From the NCBI RefSeq assembly GCF_001815905.1, contig NZ_KV823251.1, positions 1 to 42,922 of the forward strand: a stretch of DNA of 42,922 nucleotides, given 5' to 3'. The notes under the pieces are model-generated. The model saw nothing but the letters and a program-made list of their open reading frames with translations, had not been told where the DNA came from and did not search any database. Made by a program: the position numbers and the translations under genes. Shown here in pieces: positions 1 through 7,620 of this stretch; the first letter of the stretch is position 1; every line of letters starts with the position of its first letter. The stretch is from Brevibacterium sp. HMSC07C04. GTDB taxonomy: Bacteria; Actinomycetota; Actinomycetes; Actinomycetales; Brevibacteriaceae.

Positions 1-34
1 GCGGGATTTGAACCCACGACCTCTTGACCCCCAG
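1..34 (-). other. tRNA-Pro(GGG) 3'-half fragment, probable attachment site
   Basis: Read on the minus strand this is the 3' half of a proline tRNA: an anticodon loop CTGGGGG (anticodon GGG, plus-strand bases 28-34), the 3' strand of the anticodon stem TCAAG, a variable loop AGGTC, and a complete T arm (GTGGG, loop TTCAAAT, CCCGC). Upstream of the anticodon loop the sequence does not supply the pairing strand CTTGA, nor a D arm, so the 5' half of the gene is absent. The acceptor end lies beyond the left window edge. A 3'-half copy without its 5' half is what integration into a tRNA gene leaves at the far junction. In that geometry the element lies to the right of this fragment and the intact tRNA-Pro should lie at its other end. 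No second copy was seen in this window. Confidence 0.72.
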
Positions 35-268
35 GCGTCTAGACGGCTCCGCCGATCCCGAAATCCGCGTCGTTCCGGACCCCAGGTCATGCAGCGCGTG
101 TCACGACATGCATGGTTTGCATGACTCTGGTCCCCTTTTGGTCCCCCTCGTCACCGCGGCTTGAAGGGCTGATTGACACGTTGTTTCTCGGTCGAAGCGT
201 CTCTTGTGCCAGCCAGATGCTTGACCGGGTCAAGGGCGTCCGAGTGGGCACACGTCTTGCGTGCATCA
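35..268. other. Non-coding junction region with direct repeats
   Basis: This stretch lies between the tRNA-Pro fragment and the stop of the first gene, and I see no convincing gene in it. It contains two GGTCCCC direct repeats (129-135 and 140-146, period 11) and a CATG-rich segment just before them (about 106-123). Short spaced repeats next to a tRNA core are typical of arm-type integrase binding sites, which is an inference here. No integrase gene is next to it in this window. Confidence 0.35.
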
Positions 269-970
269 TCAGTCCTCGACGGGATGAGTACGATCCTTTG
301 GCAGCCGCCAACCTGCCGGAACTCGATCGTCAGCGATGCTCGGGTTGGGCACTGGCAGTTGCCGCTCCTCTATGCGGACCGTGTAGCGGTGCCAGCCGGA
401 TGCTGCCTGAAACCTTGCCAGCCGGAGTTGCGTTACACCGAGAGGATCGGACACGTCACGGCTCGCGCGACCACGGAACCAGACGTCGGAGATGCCATGC
501 GGAAGGACAAGATCGTCCACGTCCTCCCTCGTCCCGCCTTCGTAGGAGTCGGAAAGACGATAGAAGTAGGAGCCATCCCTATGTTGCCGAGCGAACAAGA
601 ACAAATGTCGCTCATCCGCCGATTGAGCTAGAAGCTTCTCGAAGTTCTGGCATGCCCACTGCGTCGCCAGCATCTCGGCGCAAACTCGCGCTAACTGATT
701 CAGATGCGTGGGGATCGATCCACTCTCGGTCTGTGGCCGACCCTCCCTCTTCGCTCGCGCCCACTCAGCCAACAAGCGCTCGGCTGGCGGCGACGTGACC
801 TCGACGATGCCCTTGCGTCCTCTGCTATCGGGGTAGGTCCAAGAACCGTCTGGCATCTTGTCACCAGCGCCCGCGTCCGCCAACGAGATTTCGATCCCAA
901 GCACTTGTTCCATCGCCAGGAACGCAATCTCCTCTTCGCGACGAGCCTTCGCCCCGACCGCATTGCTCAT
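269..970 (-). CDS. Conserved hypothetical protein, third gene of the methyltransferase/ATPase operon
   Basis: The product is 233 aa, acidic, without signal peptide or membrane segment. I recognise it as a type of conserved actinobacterial hypothetical protein with no assigned function. The N-terminal part has a P40-D41 pair followed by E57-V-T59 (GIVEVTSPP). That spacing recalls the PD-(D/E)XK nuclease core but with Thr where the catalytic Lys normally sits, so a degenerate nuclease-like fold is only a possibility. The middle carries an aromatic-rich segment (HRDGSYFYRLSD) and a GISDVWFRGR motif. It is last in a minus-strand operon, 71 bases after the GHKL ATPase stop. Its ATG at 970 follows a GAGGA ribosome-binding site. 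An accessory or specificity role in the adjacent restriction-like system is inferred from position only. Confidence 0.75.
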   Translation of the reverse strand: MSNAVGAKARREEEIAFLAMEQVLGIEISLADAGAGDKMPDGSWTYPDSRGRKGIVEVTSPPAERLLAEWARAKREGRPQTESGSIPTHLNQLARVCAEMLATQWACQNFEKLLAQSADERHLFLFARQHRDGSYFYRLSDSYEGGTREDVDDLVLPHGISDVWFRGRASRDVSDPLGVTQLRLARFQAASGWHRYTVRIEERQLPVPNPSIADDRVPAGWRLPKDRTHPVED

Positions 971-1041
971 AGGTTCAGCGTCCTCTGGCTTCGGAGTTGC
1001 CCGGTGTCATGTGGGCCACCAGTAGGTGCCTGGTCGGCCTC

Positions 1042-3594
1042 CTACGTCTGCTCTTCATCTGCTTGGGGCAAATCGTCAACATATGCGTGGATCGTGGCAA
1101 GCACGTTCTCGGGCTTGATGTTGAGTTCCACTCGGTCTTCACGAGCCATGAAGTATCCAGGAGCCATACGGCTCAATGCCAAGCACTCTTCACGCAACTC
1201 GGCGTCAGTAATCGTTAGCTTCTTAGTGAGGCGGAGCGCGGTTCTGAGTGCCGCGTACTCGACCGTGTGGTCTCGATCATCCTGCTGGAGCTCCCACACT
1301 GTCTCCAAGATTTGTTGATGCGGGCTGGACTCCGGCTGAGACAGAGCAATGGCATCGACCCACTTTTCTGCGTCTGCTGGACTTTGACAAGTGGCGAGCA
1401 GTTCGCGCATCTTTGCCAGATTCACTCGCTTGATCGGCGCCAGCCTCACCAGCCTCGCCAAGTCCTTCGCGCGCATGAGGGTGATGCCTTTGGTCGGGTT
1501 CGCCACCCGATCGGCCTGGATCTCGCGCATGACCGCACCGAGGTCATCTGCACCGGTCTCGAAGTCCGGTCCGACAACGATCGCAAAATCGCACTCCGCT
1601 TCATCGCGGTGGCGCGCAATAGTGGATACCTCAACGCCGCTCTTCTTTACTTTTCCGCCGGGCTTCTCTTTGCTCTTGGCCTCTAGGGAGACTCGATACT
1701 GAGTCTTTCCATGCTCACCCGCAGGTAGGAACGCTTCCGCAAGCCCGTCCTGCTCGTCCTTTGCTGCTTTCGGGACGGCCTCGAAACCGAGTTGCTGGAA
1801 TACCTCGACCATCGCACGCTCAAGGCCTTTGGCGCTAGTTAGCGATGCCATCAAGCCCTGCGCGACGGTAATTGAGTTGCGCGCACCCGATGAACGTGCA
1901 AGGTGGCGAAGTAGCTCGTCGCGAGAGTCCAGAACGGTCGAAACGGCGGAGTCATCAAGGTTTGCGTCGTGAAGCCCTGCTTCAAGAAGAATCTCCGCCA
2001 TTGCGAAAAGTTCCAGAGGGAGGTTCTTCTTGCGATCGTTGAACTCGTCGGCAAAGTGTGCCACAAAGGGATGCTCAAGGTTGATCGAGAGCTGCCCGCT
2101 TGCGCTGTCCAGCATCGCCATTGGAAGCAGCGTGCCGACGTCTTCATACACGACATCGCCGATGAGACCGCCGCCATCAGTGATACGACTTTCGAGAAAA
2201 GCGATCAGCTCTGCGGCGGTCGGGAACTTCTTCTTGTCGATCGGTACGAGATGGCGGGAGTGAATCTTCTCCTCATACGAGTCCACGACCATTCGCAGGA
2301 TCGGTCGTTCCGTGAGGCTCGCAGGGCTGTCAGCGAAGCGCTGCGAGGCCCGCCTTTCGCGAGCGGTCTCGGTTTCGTGTGCGTCCAGTTTCGTTCGTGC
2401 AAGGTTGAAGAGACCACGAAGGAGTTCTCGGGCGCGCTCGACCACGGGGCTCGCGAGCAGAGTCTCGCGGCTGGATCGGAGCTCGGCGTCGAGACGATCG
2501 ATGTTGATAACCAGGCGGAACCGCGAGAAGGTGCCGTGGCGAAGGCTGTTTCGGTCGATTCCGAACCCTGAGTCGTCGGGGTTGATGAGTCGGCCATGGA
2601 CGTAGACGAAGAAGCCGTTGCTTCTCCCAACTGCTTCAGATTTTCCCGCATCGATGGGGTCTTCGTAGAGCTCAAGGTACCCACTAACAGGGCCCAGACT
2701 CTTGTCGACTAGGAGAAACTGCTGGTACTCGGCTTCAGGAATCTTCTCGTCCGTGTCCGCGTCTAGCTCCTCTGGAGCAGGACTCGGGATGGTGAGAATA
2801 TCTTTGCCGAGAACCCACGCCCCGACCTGCTTCGCGGATGCTTTCGAGGCGACGACTTCGTTGCCGTTCAGATACAGGGAGAAGTCATCGCGCAATGGCA
2901 TGGCGGTAGATAGAACCCATCGAAGCATGCCTGCGGTGAGTTCGATCGCCATCGGTTTGAGTTCGGTGATGATCGCCACGGTCCAGGAGTCCTCGGCCTC
3001 GTCCCCAAAGAGAGTCAGGTTCTCGCGGCCGGTGTCGTCAGACAGCCAGGGACGAACGGCTCCGTGCGCTTCCTCCTCGGTGAGTTCACGAAGCGGAAGC
3101 TGGACTGGTGGCGTCGCGGTGCCCTCAGACTCATCAGTGCGTTCGCTCGCCGGTGGAGGCGTTGGAATCGCCTTGAAATCCATGGTTGTCGAGAAGAATT
3201 TCCCGTCCGCCTTCGTGATGTGTGTCAGGCGGGTGCCCAGGACGTAAGCTGCGAGCTTGCCGATGCCGAACTTCCCGATGGTACGGCGACCACGGGCGGT
3301 TGTGCGGTTGCTGGCCTTGACGGAGTCGCCGACGATCCAGTGGACCTTGAGTCCGGTTGCATCCATCCCAGTTCCGTTGTCAAGGATGGCGATAGACGCG
3401 TCACTCGCAGCTCGGTCAGGTGACATGACGGTATGTACGCACGTTGCATCGGCGTCAAAAGCGTTTGAGACCAGTTCTTCAATCGCCTTGTTGGGGCTGC
3501 TATAGAGACCTTCGGAGAATAGGCCGATGATCTGGAAACTGATTTCGACATTGATGTGGTCTGTGACAGTGCCCGACTCGAAGAATGTGGTCAT
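1042..3594 (-). CDS. GHKL (MORC/MutL-like) ATPase fused to a probable PD-(D/E)XK nuclease
   Basis: The product is 850 aa. The N-terminal 120 residues form a GHKL ATPase: the Mg-binding N box EELVSNAFDADA (39-50, N44), the ATP-lid DNGTGMD motif (D72, G74, G76), and a glycine-rich loop GRRTIGKFGIGKLA (102-115). A transducer-like region follows to about 400. Residues 590-715 look like a restriction-endonuclease domain: the helix LERAMVEVFQQLGFEAVP, then D616 and E638-A-K640, matching the D...ExK catalytic pattern. The last 90 residues could be a winged helix. The ATG at 3594 overlaps the methyltransferase stop by 4 bases (ATGA), so the two are translationally coupled. GHKL ATPases linked to methylases and nucleases are known predicted restriction-modification components related to eukaryotic MORC proteins. 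The ATPase call is firm; the nuclease call rests on motif reading. Confidence 0.85.
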   Translation of the reverse strand: MTTFFESGTVTDHINVEISFQIIGLFSEGLYSSPNKAIEELVSNAFDADATCVHTVMSPDRAASDASIAILDNGTGMDATGLKVHWIVGDSVKASNRTTARGRRTIGKFGIGKLAAYVLGTRLTHITKADGKFFSTTMDFKAIPTPPPASERTDESEGTATPPVQLPLRELTEEEAHGAVRPWLSDDTGRENLTLFGDEAEDSWTVAIITELKPMAIELTAGMLRWVLSTAMPLRDDFSLYLNGNEVVASKASAKQVGAWVLGKDILTIPSPAPEELDADTDEKIPEAEYQQFLLVDKSLGPVSGYLELYEDPIDAGKSEAVGRSNGFFVYVHGRLINPDDSGFGIDRNSLRHGTFSRFRLVINIDRLDAELRSSRETLLASPVVERARELLRGLFNLARTKLDAHETETARERRASQRFADSPASLTERPILRMVVDSYEEKIHSRHLVPIDKKKFPTAAELIAFLESRITDGGGLIGDVVYEDVGTLLPMAMLDSASGQLSINLEHPFVAHFADEFNDRKKNLPLELFAMAEILLEAGLHDANLDDSAVSTVLDSRDELLRHLARSSGARNSITVAQGLMASLTSAKGLERAMVEVFQQLGFEAVPKAAKDEQDGLAEAFLPAGEHGKTQYRVSLEAKSKEKPGGKVKKSGVEVSTIARHRDEAECDFAIVVGPDFETGADDLGAVMREIQADRVANPTKGITLMRAKDLARLVRLAPIKRVNLAKMRELLATCQSPADAEKWVDAIALSQPESSPHQQILETVWELQQDDRDHTVEYAALRTALRLTKKLTITDAELREECLALSRMAPGYFMAREDRVELNIKPENVLATIHAYVDDLPQADEEQT

Positions 3595-4766
3595 GGCTTC
3601 TTCACGGTCAGTACGACCTCGGTCCGCATCCGCTTCGCCATCGACGATTCGAGGTTCGCAGTCCGAACCGGGAGGTACCGCCTATTCTCCGGCAGCTCGC
3701 GCTCAGTTCGAGCCGCGACAAGGAAGCCAGAATGCTCATACGCCTTTCGGACGAGCATATCGTTCTGAATATAGTTTCCACGCAGCGTGGAGTTGCCGAT
3801 TACCGTGACAACCTCAGAGTCGGTCTTGCAGACACGGTTAAGCTCGCGCGAGAAAAGTGCGAGATCGTGCGCGTAGCGCGTGATCGTAGCCATGGGAAGT
3901 TGGTCCGGCGCGTCCACCGAGTCCTTTATGTACTGCACCATATCCGTGACCTGCTTTAGAGCGTCGCCGTCGAGCGCGCGTTCTGCCCCGATGCTGTTCG
4001 AACGAATCTTCCGCAGTTCAGGGATCGTGTGTCCGAACCAGATCAGCGACATCTTATGGCCGCGTAGATAGTCGATCGCATTTAGGTATGGCGGTGAAGT
4101 GATAATCAAGTCAACCGATGAATCAGGCAAATCGAGCGCGCGCGCATCTCCCCTACAAACCTCAACCTGTCCAACGATGGATCGCTCGTCGAGCAGTTTC
4201 TTGAGGCTTGCAACAGACCCCTCGAACCCGCGATAGACGTCGTAACTAGATTCGGTAGCCACACGGTGTGGTCTGCTGTGCGATGTGTCGGCCGCCAGCG
4301 AGGCCTTGGGCGCCTTCGTGACGATGATCCGACTCAACGCCACTTGAAGAGCCTGACGAACGGCATCATCGCCGATCCCGTCCAGCTCCCGTGCGAGGCG
4401 GTTGAGTTGAGTGCGCTGAGTTGCCGCAAACCAGTACTCGGCGAACTTCTGCGTCTCTGGGTCGTCCCATCGGGGTGAGTCCACGCTGGATGCTCGCGCA
4501 AGTGCGCAGATGCGCTCGGCTTCGGCGACGACTTCCTCGGTGTCAACGGCCTGGGTGGCAACGGAGCTCATGAGGACTGCGAGAGGGTCGACATCGAACC
4601 CGCGTGCGGCGTGGCCTCTGTCTGCCGCTGCGGCGAGGACCGTCCCTGACCCGCACATCGGGTCGAGTACCACTAGCTCCGACTCGTCTGCAGTGGAGTC
4701 CAGGTGGTCGATAGCGATGTCCGGCGCCATCCTGGCGGGGAACGGGTGGATCGTCCTTGCACCCAT
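3591..4766 (-). CDS. DNA methyltransferase, SPPY (N4-cytosine/N6-adenine) type
   Basis: The product is 391 aa. The N-terminus has the HPFPARMAP segment typical of this amino-methyltransferase group, then the SAM-binding motif I DPMCGSGT (about 35-42). The catalytic motif IV is TSPPY (223-227), a form most often linked to N4-cytosine methylation. About 180 residues lie between motifs I and IV, which could hold target recognition. The order I then IV with a long interval resembles the alpha arrangement. I chose the ATG at 4766 because GAAGGAG lies 5 bases upstream; a GTG at 4772 would sit inside that ribosome-binding site. The gene heads the operon and overlaps the ATPase gene by 4 bases. Its likely role is to methylate host DNA so the partner ATPase/nuclease does not attack it; this is inference from context. 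Confidence 0.88.
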   Translation of the reverse strand: MGARTIHPFPARMAPDIAIDHLDSTADESELVVLDPMCGSGTVLAAAADRGHAARGFDVDPLAVLMSSVATQAVDTEEVVAEAERICALARASSVDSPRWDDPETQKFAEYWFAATQRTQLNRLARELDGIGDDAVRQALQVALSRIIVTKAPKASLAADTSHSRPHRVATESSYDVYRGFEGSVASLKKLLDERSIVGQVEVCRGDARALDLPDSSVDLIITSPPYLNAIDYLRGHKMSLIWFGHTIPELRKIRSNSIGAERALDGDALKQVTDMVQYIKDSVDAPDQLPMATITRYAHDLALFSRELNRVCKTDSEVVTVIGNSTLRGNYIQNDMLVRKAYEHSGFLVAARTERELPENRRYLPVRTANLESSMAKRMRTEVVLTVKKP

Positions 4767-4853
4767 CAGCACTCCTTCGACTCGTACGTTCCGGCACGAG
4801 CAGGCGTGCTCCTAGAGGCCGTTCACCTTCTCATCACCCCAGGGGCGCGGGAG

Positions 4854-5201
4854 TCAGGTCAAAGAAGCCTGCCGGCGTGTCCGAGCGTATCGGCAGCCTC
4901 CGACACGCTCCTGGCGCCTGCGCCGCACGAGCTGGATCAGACTGACGGGGCCGATCCAGAGGAACTTGAAGGCGTTCCAGACGAAAACCAGGACCATCAG
5001 GTGGAGCCAGCCGGGGCCGCCGTCGTTGATGATCGTGGTGCAGATCGCCGCGGCGTAGAGGTAGACCCCGGCGAGCAGCATCGCGGGGATGCCCCACTTG
5101 AGGCCGCGTCTGGTGCGGATGGCGTTGAGCAGCAGGTTGGTGGGTGCGTAGCGGAGTACGCCATAGCCTCGTGCGCTGAGCGCCACGGACGTGCGGAGCA
5201 T
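4854..5201 (-). CDS. Small membrane protein of the actinobacterial 'sulfate permease'-annotated type
   Basis: The product is 115 aa with two hydrophobic stretches (about 36-56 and 66-92), an N-terminal segment [20 protein letters not shown], and a basic tail. I recognise this as a short conserved actinobacterial membrane protein often annotated as sulfate permease; it is far too small to be a real sulfate transporter and the function is unknown. The ATG at 5201 is preceded by GAGGAAGAC. The reading frame stays open upstream for about 105 codons, but that part has poor coding character. The gene is divergent from the DprA-like gene, with 214 bases between them. Confidence 0.6.
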   Translation of the reverse strand: MLRTSVALSARGYGVLRYAPTNLLLNAIRTRRGLKWGIPAMLLAGVYLYAAAICTTIINDGGPGWLHLMVLVFVWNAFKFLWIGPVSLIQLVRRRRQERVGGCRYARTRRQASLT

Positions 5202-5415
5202 TGCGGGTCTGTCTTCCTCGTCATAGCGCGACGGGTGTCCGTCGTGGAGGCGGCTATGAACCGAGTGCCCCGCGAGGGGCCGTCCCGAAGGACCCGCGTA
5301 GTTTGCTGAACCTGCCTCGCCACCGAGCTTACGACTGACTCGTGACAGAGGGAACCCCCGGCGGCAGGCAGGCGTGTACCTCGTCGGTGACCTTGGAGCG
5401 GAAGGGACACCGATC

Positions 5416-6072
5416 ATGGCGACGTTGGCGGAGCAGGTGCAGGGTGAGCGGATGGCGCGGATCGCGCTGTCGATGATCGCCGAACCGAACGACCCGACCA
5501 CGGGGTACGTCCTCACCCGTCACGGCGGGGTCGAGACGCTGCGGCTGATCGAATCCGACGACGAAGTGCCCGGCCTGGCCCGCGCCGACACACTGATGTG
5601 GCGCGAACGGCTGACGGCACGTGTAACGTCCGGCCTGCTGGATCAGGTAACTCAGGCGGAGCGGCACGGGCTCAGCACGCTCATCCCGGCAGACAAGGAA
5701 TGGCCCGCCGGCCTGAACGACTTGGGCGACCGTGCGCCGTACCTGCTGTGGACGCGCGGCGCGGTCTCGTTCTTGACGACGGCGTTGAGTGATCGGGCCA
5801 CGATCACCGGCGCGCGCGCTGCGACCGCCTATGGAGAGCAGGTCGCGGGTGAACTGGCGATGGGTCTGGCGGATGAGGAACGAGTTGTGGTCTCCGGTGG
5901 CGCCTACGGGATCGAAGGGGCCGCGCACAAGAGCGTGCTCGCCGCGAGCGGACACACGATCGCCGTCCTGGCCGGCGGGTTGGACCGCCCCTACCCGGCC
6001 GGGCACAGCGAGTTGTTGAACCGGATCGGGGATGTCGGGCTGTTGGTCAGCGAGCTGCCCGTTACCTTTTAG
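5416..6072 (+). CDS. DprA/Smf-like DNA-processing protein, truncated at the C-terminus
   Basis: The product is 218 aa. DprA binds single-stranded DNA and loads RecA during DNA uptake; DprA-like proteins also occur on mobile elements. The Rossmann-type core is visible: [17 protein letters not shown], then [20 protein letters not shown], then [19 protein letters not shown] and GLLVSELP. The family normally continues with a FLQRNRLIA-type segment and a further conserved half-domain. Here the protein stops four residues after SELP, so the downstream sequence has been replaced near base 6060. The ATG at 5416 follows GGAGCGGAAGGGA; an in-frame upstream start at 5374 is less likely. It may be a non-functional remnant of an element-borne copy. 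Confidence 0.75.
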   Translation: MATLAEQVQGERMARIALSMIAEPNDPTTGYVLTRHGGVETLRLIESDDEVPGLARADTLMWRERLTARVTSGLLDQVTQAERHGLSTLIPADKEWPAGLNDLGDRAPYLLWTRGAVSFLTTALSDRATITGARAATAYGEQVAGELAMGLADEERVVVSGGAYGIEGAAHKSVLAASGHTIAVLAGGLDRPYPAGHSELLNRIGDVGLLVSELPVTF

Positions 6073-6075
6073 GTG

Positions 6076-6354
6076 TCACTGTTTTCCGTCAGGATAGGCA
6101 GTGCAGGGAACCGGCTGGCCCCGGCATGATGTCTGCCCCCAGTTGTCCATGATCCGGGGGTGGCAACGGTGGGCCCTGACCTGCAGCATGTGGGGTCCGA
6201 AGGAGACGTGGAGGAGTGTCCTGGTTGCGCTGTCTCGAGGCACCGCGGCCTGGCCGCAACAGGGCAGTCTGATGGACTGTTCATTCCCGAGCTTTATGGT
6301 CAGGGTCGACCGTTGCCCGATGGCTAAGTGTCCGTGTCCACCAAGTCTGGCCCA
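6076..6354 (-). pseudogene. Possible gene remnant (open frame without a start)
   Basis: On the minus strand one frame stays open for about 92 codons between stops at 6355-6357 and 6076-6078, with GC-rich third positions that fit coding use. It has no plausible initiation site and lies directly after the cut end of the DprA-like gene. I do not recognise the product. It could be debris of an insertion element or a displaced gene end, or it could be chance. The plus-strand frame over the same bases looks less protein-like. Confidence 0.2.
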
Positions 6355-6533
6355 CTAGGGTCGTGCCGCCAGTCGTCTTCGGGGCGTCTGAGGGTGAGAA
6401 CACATGTGCGCAGACTGTGTCTGCTGCGTCGCCAGTCGCCGAGATCGCCCAGTCAATTTCCAATACCGAAGTCGCCTCGCCCAGATAAAGGCTGAATCAA
6501 GTCTGATGATCACATTCCAGAGACGTGGAGCAA

Positions 6534-6590
6534 CGGCGTGCAAGGGCCGGACGGTAAACGTGACGTCTATCGTCCGGCCCTTGCACGCCG
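6534..6590. terminator. Perfect 20-bp inverted repeat, probable terminator
   Basis: The arms at 6534-6553 and 6571-6590 are perfectly complementary over 20 bp and enclose a 17-base loop. The repeat lies 29 bases beyond the stop of the small membrane protein, where a transcript of the minus-strand pair would end. There is no run of T on either side, so it would be an actinobacterial-type hairpin without U tract, or else a protein-binding or element-end palindrome. Confidence 0.55.
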
Positions 6591-6619
6591 ACTCAAGGAG
6601 CGGAGCTACCTGAAAACCG

Positions 6620-6790
6620 CTAGTTCTGACCGACTGCTTCGTCTCGTGGCTCTGATTCACACACCGATGTGTGTTCCTTACGTCGAGCTCGCCTAACCAT
6701 CCAAATTACGGTTCCGGTGATGACCAAGATGATAGCTATCACCAGGACAACCCCGAATATGTCCCATCCGTCTGGTACTAGAGGATTCAT
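6620..6790 (-). CDS. Small single-span membrane protein, 56 aa
   Basis: The product is 56 aa: a short N-terminus (MNPLVPDGWD), one hydrophobic span of about 20 residues (11-31) and a basic-then-acidic tail starting MVRRARRKE. Positive charges after the span predict the tail inside the cell. The ATG lies 17 bases after the stop of the secreted protein gene and is preceded by AAAGGA about 12 bases upstream. The two are very likely co-transcribed. I do not recognise a family. Pairing with a secreted protein would suit a membrane partner, anchor or immunity-like protein, but that is only inference. Confidence 0.55.
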   Translation of the reverse strand: MNPLVPDGWDIFGVVLVIAIILVITGTVIWMVRRARRKEHTSVCESEPRDEAVGQN

Positions 6791-6807
6791 CTAGATCACG
6801 AGTCCTT

Positions 6808-7620
6808 TCAGGTCCACCCATTGAAGGTTACTTTGCCGCCGGCGTTGGCCTTAAGAGTCTGATAGCCCTCGCGGGTCGACCAATTCATCCCCTTGATGAC
6901 CCCACGCTCAACGCGGACCTTGCATTTGAAGGTTGCCGTCGAGGACGTGAAGGCCTTGCTCTGCTTGCTTACGGTCACGTTCTTGCCAGGCACGATGTTC
7001 TTGACGACCTGGCACCCATAATCGGTGATCTTGGTGATTTTACCCTTGTTGGACGAGTATTTCCCCCAGACCTTCGTTTCAGTCAACTTGATGCCAGCGA
7101 ACTTGAACCATTGCGTGCCCCAAACTGACCGGCCGACTGCAGCAGCAGTGTAGATCTGGGGTTCGTTCAGAGAGACAAAGGCCGCATTGACTACAGTTGC
7201 TGCCTCCTCCACTGCCTCGTCTTCCGCTTCGTAGCCTTGACCGTATTCGTCCGTCTCGTGGTACTCGAATCCCCATTGTGCGTCCCCGTCGGTCAACACC
7301 GTGGCATCTTCAGTGGATTCTTCGACGGATTCTTCACTTGGGTCAAAAGGAGATACCTCGCTCTCACCAGTGAGGACCTCGCCCAGCTCAACACGCAGAC
7401 TCGGATCCAGATCCTCGAGAAGCTCCAGGCCCAGTTTGGCCTCTTCGTCGCCTTCGTTGGCCTTTACGCCCAACTCCTGCTCGAACTCGACAAGCGCCTC
7501 CGCGGAAGTCATCGCAGCTTCTTCAGCGAGAGCAGGAGTCGCGATCCCACCCAGGCACAAGAAACCTACAGCGGTCATGCCGACGAGCGGGCGTATCAAT
7601 GAAGCGGGTCTAGTTTTCAT
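6808..7620 (-). CDS. Secreted protein of unknown function
   Basis: The product is 270 aa. Residues 1-32 form a clear signal peptide with a hydrophobic core and an ALA cleavage site. The mature N-terminal half (33-145) is strongly acidic, rich in Glu and Asp. The C-terminal part (about 155-270) is basic, Lys/Thr/Val rich and probably beta-stranded, and holds the only two mature cysteines (C203, C233), which could form a disulfide. This split between acidic pro-like region and basic domain resembles a secreted effector kept inactive by its own leader, but no family is recognised. The ATG at 7620 follows GGAGAAAAG. Base composition appears lower in GC than the flanking core genes, which suggests transfer. 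The 56-aa membrane protein gene follows at once. Confidence 0.7.
   Translation of the reverse strand: MKTRPASLIRPLVGMTAVGFLCLGGIATPALAEEAAMTSAEALVEFEQELGVKANEGDEEAKLGLELLEDLDPSLRVELGEVLTGESEVSPFDPSEESVEESTEDATVLTDGDAQWGFEYHETDEYGQGYEAEDEAVEEAATVVNAAFVSLNEPQIYTAAAVGRSVWGTQWFKFAGIKLTETKVWGKYSSNKGKITKITDYGCQVVKNIVPGKNVTVSKQSKAFTSSTATFKCKVRVERGVIKGMNWSTREGYQTLKANAGGKVTFNGWT

Noticed and set aside
1..75. Complete tRNA gene at the left edge
   Set aside because: Only the anticodon loop, 3' anticodon strand, variable loop and T arm are present; there is no D arm and no 5' anticodon strand.
112..798. Plus-strand open frames of 228 and 152 aa
   Set aside because: They overlap the conserved 233-aa minus-strand gene, are rich in Arg/Ser/Pro and look like shadow frames.
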